Positions 59,057-64,000 of a stretch of DNA of 64,000 bases are shown piece after piece. Position numbers and translations under genes: made by a program. The stretch is taken from positions 228,010 through 292,009 of the forward strand of contig CALSFV010000355.1 of assembly GCA_943737045.1 (NCBI GenBank), in the 5' to 3' direction. Under the pieces are notes generated by a model. That model worked only from the letters and a program-made list of their open reading frames with translations, ran no database searches and was not told where the DNA came from. Source of the stretch: Parapristionchus giblindavisi. Lineage: Eukaryota > Nematoda > Chromadorea > Rhabditida > Diplogasteridae. Within the stretch, counting starts at the first letter, position 1, and each line of letters starts with the position of its first letter.

Positions 59057-59112
59057 AAGAAGGAGAGGGAGAGGGAGAGGGAGAGGGAGAGGGAGAGGGA
59101 GAGGGAGAGGGA
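59057..59112 (+). repeat. (GGGAGA)n microsatellite
   Basis: About nine perfect GGGAGA hexamers. Confidence 0.9.
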
Positions 59113-60296
59113 TCGGTGATATATAACAGAAAGGCTGGGGAGGCTTATCCCTCCCTCTTCTTCTGTCTAACAGAAGAGAGATGGAAGAGACAAGGAAGAA
59201 GAAGAAAAAGAAGAAGATGAGGACATGGCATTGATCGTTATCGATTGGACTATACTTGATCTACCAGATCAAGAGCTAACAGGGCAATTTAGGAAGAAGA
59301 AGGAGACTAAATAGTCTGATCACTGCTCCCTTGTTGACAGATATCACAGAAATCGCATATGTAAGTAAGTGATGACAAGCAAAAGTAATACACAGAGAAA
59401 AAATCCCTAGAAAGGCCTCTTTACGGTATTCTCCCTTATTGGTGAGGGATTTTCTGTGGGCGTAGATATTACAGACTCAAGAAGAAACATGAGCTCTTGC
59501 AGTTCATGATACTTCATAACCAATGATCGAAGAAAACAATGCACGATTAATTCTTTCCTCATTGTTCCATTATTACTATTACAAGCCATCCATTATCATT
59601 AAAGTATTATTAAAGTATCATCCATCTCATTCCTTCATTCATCTCAGTCATTCTCTTCCCCCTCCAATCACAGCTGTCAAAATATCTATATAGATACTGA
59701 CGCTATAATTATAATTGCCATTCAATGAGTTTACCTCTAGAGAGGGAGATGGAGAGGGAGAGAGGGAGAGACTCTAGCCTATAAATTCAATATGTGCTAG
59801 AGACAAGATAGAAGCGTTTAAGATAACTGAAGATAGGTTTAAGATCGAAGTGACCATTGTATGGGACCTCAGCACGCCCAACCGTTTCATTTCCCCAATT
59901 ATCATGTGCTTGATCAATGCCATTCTATCGTTAAATCCTCTGCCAATCAGCACTTCTATATTTTCGTTGTAGAAACCAATACAGAAGTGAGGATAGGATG
60001 GCTTTATATGTATTGTATTGTATGAGCTAGAGTGGACAGATTGGCCTATGTGTATATTCAACGATGTGCTATATCTGTTGATAGGGATATAGGATATGTG
60101 ACGTTGATTCAATATTTGAAATATTGATTGATGAGATTTATATCGATTATTCACGAATTATCGATTGACTAATGTCAGATTAAGGTTCCTCTGATTGATA
60201 AAGCTGTCGCTGTTAAGATCATATCGCAGGCCATTTCTCTGATCTCTGGCAAAGAGTGATTAAGGCCCTATGAAGGAACAGTTAGAAAGTGTCCTT

Positions 60297-60400
60297 AAAA
60301 AGGAACCCCCCAGGCTAATTTGACTCTGGCAACTCTCTGACAGACACAGAAAGCGAGAGCGAATTGCCAGACCGGAGAGCTTGAAATTGTGTCTTTTAAT
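60297..60400. mobile_element. TTAA hairpin element, copy
   Basis: AAGGAACCCCCCAGGCTAAT TTG with CTCTGGCAACTCTCTG, mirrored by GCGAATTGCCAGACCGGAG. Confidence 0.5.
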
Positions 60401-60540
60401 GTAAAAATCATATTCCATCTCTTACAACAACTTCCACCCTCCCCCGTACACCATTAGCATTGTCTTTCTGTTGAATAGGTTTAGATAGAGGGGGTGAAAG
60501 ATGAGAGAGACGAAGATGCTTATCGTTCATAAACCAGAAG

Positions 60541-60810
60541 ATAGAGAGGGAGAGGGAGAGAGAGGGGAAGAGAGAGGGAGAGAGAGGGAGAGAGAGAAGG
60601 AGAGGGAGAGAGGGGGAGAGGGAGAGGGAGAGAGAGAGAGGGAGAGAGAGAAATGAGAGAGGGAGAGAGAAAGGAGAGAAGGAGAGAGGGAGAGAGAGAG
60701 AAAGAGAGAGGGAGAGGGAAAGATAGAGAGAGGGAGACGGAGAGGGAGAGAGAAGGAGAGAGGGAGAGAGAGAGAGAAAAGGAGAGGGAGAGAAAAGGAG
60801 AGGGAGAGAA
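60541..60810 (+). repeat. Long GAGAGG/GGGAGA purine tract
   Basis: About 270 bp of almost pure A/G on this strand, in GAGAGG and GGGAGA units. Open frames across it are Arg-Glu or Ser-Leu-Pro repeats and not genes. Confidence 0.9.
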
Positions 60811-61467
60811 TGAGCCAGATGACCTCTACACGGGCACGTGTCAGTTTACGACAATCTTCGTATGCATATTCTTTTGCATTCATATACATTCTAATAGCAG
60901 AAGCTTGCAACAGAAAACAATTGTGCGCTCGAATTGGCGCCTTTGATAAACATCGCAAGACCACACTAAACACCGCAACTCTCAATCCAAAGCAGGGCTG
61001 GCAATTTCTGTTTCTGATTTTTCCGTTCTTTCAGATTTCAGAAAAAAAAATTCTGTCGCAGCCTTGATCCAAAGCTTTACTCTCTCTATTTCTATTCAAC
61101 GAAGCATTAGACTTCGGTGTGTAACCTTATCCCTTATTTGTACCGTAATCCTCGAAGCTTTACTGGGATCTTACCGTAGCCCAACCCTATCCCTGCTCTC
61201 TTACAGTACTTCTACCGTATTCTTTCCTCAACCCTACCGTAACCCAACCACCCGAACCACTGATCGAGAGAGAGACAGGGATAGAGTGAGAAGGAGAGAT
61301 AGAGAGAGGAGTATGGCGAGAGAGCACTACAAAGTGAGAGAGTGGCCAGAGAGACAGATAGAATAGAATACGGACATACGACGAGGTGTAAATTCACTCT
61401 ATTCCATGGCAGGCAGTGAGAGAGTGTACGGTACGAGGAGGGTGCAGAGAAGCAGACAGATAGTGAC

Positions 61468-61468
<1 letters not shown>

Positions 61469-61516
<48 letters not shown>

Positions 61517-61547
61517 GGAGAGAGAGAGGGGGAGAGAGAGAGAGAGG

Positions 61548-61579
<32 letters not shown>

Positions 61580-61592
61580 GAGAGAGAGAGAT
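61469..61592 (+). repeat. (GA)n microsatellite
   Basis: GA dinucleotides with a few GGGA interruptions. Confidence 0.9.
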
Positions 61593-62338
61593 AAGGGGAT
61601 AGTGAGAGAGACTGACTGAGGCAGTGCTGACAGACTGTCTGACAGATCGCTAGAGGAGATGAGAGATAGATAGGGTGGGGGAGAAGGAGAGGGAGGGGGA
61701 GAGGGAGTGAGAGGGGAGGAGAGGGAAAGAGGGAGAAGGGACACCCTGATAGATAGAACAAGTTAGGGGGGTGGGGGTTCGGTTCCAACATATGGAACAG
61801 ATTATACAGACTATCTCCCTCCCATTAGAGACCCTATTTTGCCTCACTTTTTAGGCCAATCAAGCAAAAAAGGGTTTTATTTATACAAGAAAAGAGTGCG
61901 AGAATATGCACAACGTGCACATGTATGATGATAAGAATAGAATAGATGGGTTATGGTAGTTTATTAATAGAATATACCGCTTACGGTAGTTCATTCATTA
62001 AAGCCAAACCGGCGAGAGAGCGTTAATTTTGAGAGAGTTTAAATGTTGAGCTTTGGCTTACAACAGGAAAAGAAGACTCTTCCTGTTGAAAGCCAGTCTC
62101 AATCATCAATGGCATAGACTGTTCTCGGATCATTCCTAATTATCGTAGCAGCTACTACATATATCCTCATAGGTCTGTCTATATATTTCATTCAAATCGA
62201 TAATTTGATTGATATGTTCTATTATTCTCTTCTAATCAATCAATAATCCTTCCCTTATCATCTCCCTCATTCATTTCCCCTTCGCCTTCGTTAGTACCAC
62301 TTGATGAGTGCTAACAATGCTATCACTGATTGATTCCT

Positions 62339-62405
62339 CCTCTCTCTCCCTCTCCCTCTCCCTCTCCCTCTCCCTCTCCCTCTCCCTCTCCCTCTCCCTC
62401 TCCAT
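62339..62405 (+). repeat. (CTCTCC)n microsatellite
   Basis: About ten CTCTCC hexamers, the complement of the 59057 type. Confidence 0.9.
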
Positions 62406-62891
62406 CCTCCTTGTATCAAATGATAAGGATTCTGGGCTACCATGGGGCGAGAGAGACAACGATACGTATCGATTGGTAAGGAACGATAAGCGCACTTATG
62501 ACTTAGTCCACCATAAGAGCTTAAGAACATGACTTATGTGGCTTAGGTCGCCATAAGGCAATCTTAACGTCTTAGGGGTCGACGGTGAAGCACAATAGAT
62601 AGTGAAGGTCCATGAGACAGGAATGAGCGAACGCATTATATTTTGCTTTCGAGATCATAAAAGCATAGGTAGGAAAGTACGTTACAAAGCATGGCCACAT
62701 TTTGGGTTTTTTGAAAATCTGTAGCTAAACAGCTATCCTAACAATAAGCCGCGAAAGATACTCGCATTGATAACAATCCCGCTTCCATCGACTCAAGAAT
62801 ATGCTGTAACTAATTTTGGTTTCTAAAAGATTTCCCTGATAATCATCCCCAAATTCCCGTCGAGATATTTCGCATGACTGAACACCAAGAA

Positions 62892-63002
62892 AAGAGAAAG
62901 ATCGCGCAAATTGGTCTCATTCGATGATGATGAAAGGAACGGAAAGAACTACAAAAAAGCTCCAATGAAGGGACTAATTTGGGAGGATCCAGCCAAATTG
63001 GG
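62892..63002 (+). other. Possible isolated exon with a PP1-docking-like motif
   Basis: An open stretch bounded by a possible AAG acceptor and a G|GTAAAC donor reads RERSRKLVSFDDDERNGK, then YKKAPMKGLIWEDPAKLG. KLVSF fits the [RK]x[VI]xF motif that binds protein phosphatase 1, followed by acidic residues. No partner exons found, so it may be chance. Confidence 0.2.
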
Positions 63003-63311
63003 TAAACTAACACACATAGACTGAATTAGGTCTATTTATAAGACAGGAGATTTTAAACCAAATAAATAAATACTAGAGATAGCGGCCGGCACATCATGAA
63101 GCACATTATTCACTGATATCTCTAATTGTAAGATCTCCAAGTCGTACTATTAGTGTGCATGCAGAACGTACATTGGTACATAATTATTAACCTAATCTGA
63201 CTTTGCCTTTGTGCGCGAACCAATTACGCACCGTTCCCAATCTCACTCATGAGACAAAGATATCATAGCCAGGAGTACCATCAACTGCTGATAGATCAAA
63301 GGAGGGACGAC

Positions 63312-63475
63312 TATGGAGGGAGAGAGGGAGGGAGAGGGAGAAGATTATTAGAATATGAACCCCTCCAGTCTGTTGCGGTGTGTCTCATCATAGGTGAGCG
63401 AAACAAAAGGGAGAGGGAGAGGGAGGGAGGGGAGGGAGAGGGAGAGGTTGAGAAGGAGAGAGGGAGAGGTAGAGA
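63312..63475 (+). repeat. GGGAGA/GGGAGG purine tracts
   Basis: Two runs of GGGAGA-like units separated by about 60 bp. Confidence 0.75.
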
Positions 63476-64000
63476 TTATGCAAGTTAGGTAGATGGATGG
63501 ATGGGGCACACACTGCCGCACAGACAGGGTCAAGGAGGAGAGGAATATGGATTAGTATTAAGATTATGACTATTATGCATTGATTGATCTAATGCGAGAG
63601 AGGCTTCTGAAATTAATCCTACTAATCAATAATAGCCTAGTAATCAATAATAGCCATAGTGATTAATGATATAATTAAATTCATGAGCGGAAGCATAATA
63701 GAAAGGTTTGTTTACCCAAAATACAAAGAAAGATAGGAAGAGGAAAATATTATATGAACAACGGAATAATCAGGTCATTGCCCAATTATTACTTTAAAGT
63801 TTCTGAATAACTCCAAAAAAATCGATACATTGCAAAAAAAGGAAATGACAGAGAGGCTTATAAGAAAAGTATACAGCAGGAGAAGAAGAAGAACTGTGTT
63901 TTGTAGGCATTGAAAGGAATACTAGTAAATGCAATGCAAACGTTGTGAAAAAGCATATTGAACCGAGAACCAATCAATAACAAAACCACAGTACCTGGTT

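Noticed and set aside
59774..60154. 126-codon minus-strand frame
   Set aside because: Long for AT-rich DNA, but with no recognisable domain, no splice-linked neighbours and no conserved motif; left as chance.
60527..61791. Several open frames of Ser-Leu-Pro or Arg-Glu repeats
   Set aside because: They are translations of GA/CT simple repeats.

Overview
This is eukaryotic nuclear DNA, almost certainly from a nematode. Genes are cut into many short exons (about 50-140 bp) by small GT-AG introns, some only 43-60 bp. Two genes encode major-sperm-protein (MSP) domains and one carries a Gln-E7 globin; both point to nematodes. The intron density (21 exons for about 679 residues in one gene) would suit a diplogastrid-like rhabditid, but I cannot name the species. 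All exon models below were assembled by hand from reading frame, splice phase and protein-family resemblance. Except where stated, the summed exon length is a multiple of three.

Layout. 0.3-3.0 kb (-): secreted PAN-like/Thr-mucin/C6 protein. 3.65-6.9 kb (-): complete SLC6 transporter. 7.7-12.7 kb: nested stack of fold-back elements. 13.0-15.4 and 16.4-17.9 kb (+): tandem MSP-domain/Pro-Ala-rich genes, the first with a frameshift. 18.06-18.73 kb: TA-flanked palindrome. 20.0-20.7 kb (+): short SLC6 paralogue with TM1-TM11 missing but an open frame. 22.0-25.9 kb (-): nuclear receptor whose sequence resembles thyroid hormone receptors. 27.2-28.4 kb: dead mariner. 28.4-37.3 kb: AT-rich, gene-poor, many small TTAA-flanked hairpins. 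37.3-42.35 kb (+): globin. 42.7-47.3 kb (-): mitochondrial glycine cleavage H protein, tail to tail with the globin. 49.1-55.7 kb (-): Frizzled-type receptor whose 5' end I did not find. 57.3-58.0 kb (+): possible small novel gene. 58-64 kb: mostly GA/CT-rich simple sequence.

The genes have unrelated jobs (transport, sperm cytoskeleton, hormone signalling, oxygen binding, glycine catabolism, Wnt reception), and I see no operon-like system. The unusual content is in the non-coding part: several families of TTAA-flanked inverted-repeat elements (three copies carry an internal tRNA-like polymerase III promoter), arrays of the heptamer AAAGATC inside introns of most genes, and a dispersed TACCGTA/TACGGTA motif that often sits at intron starts.
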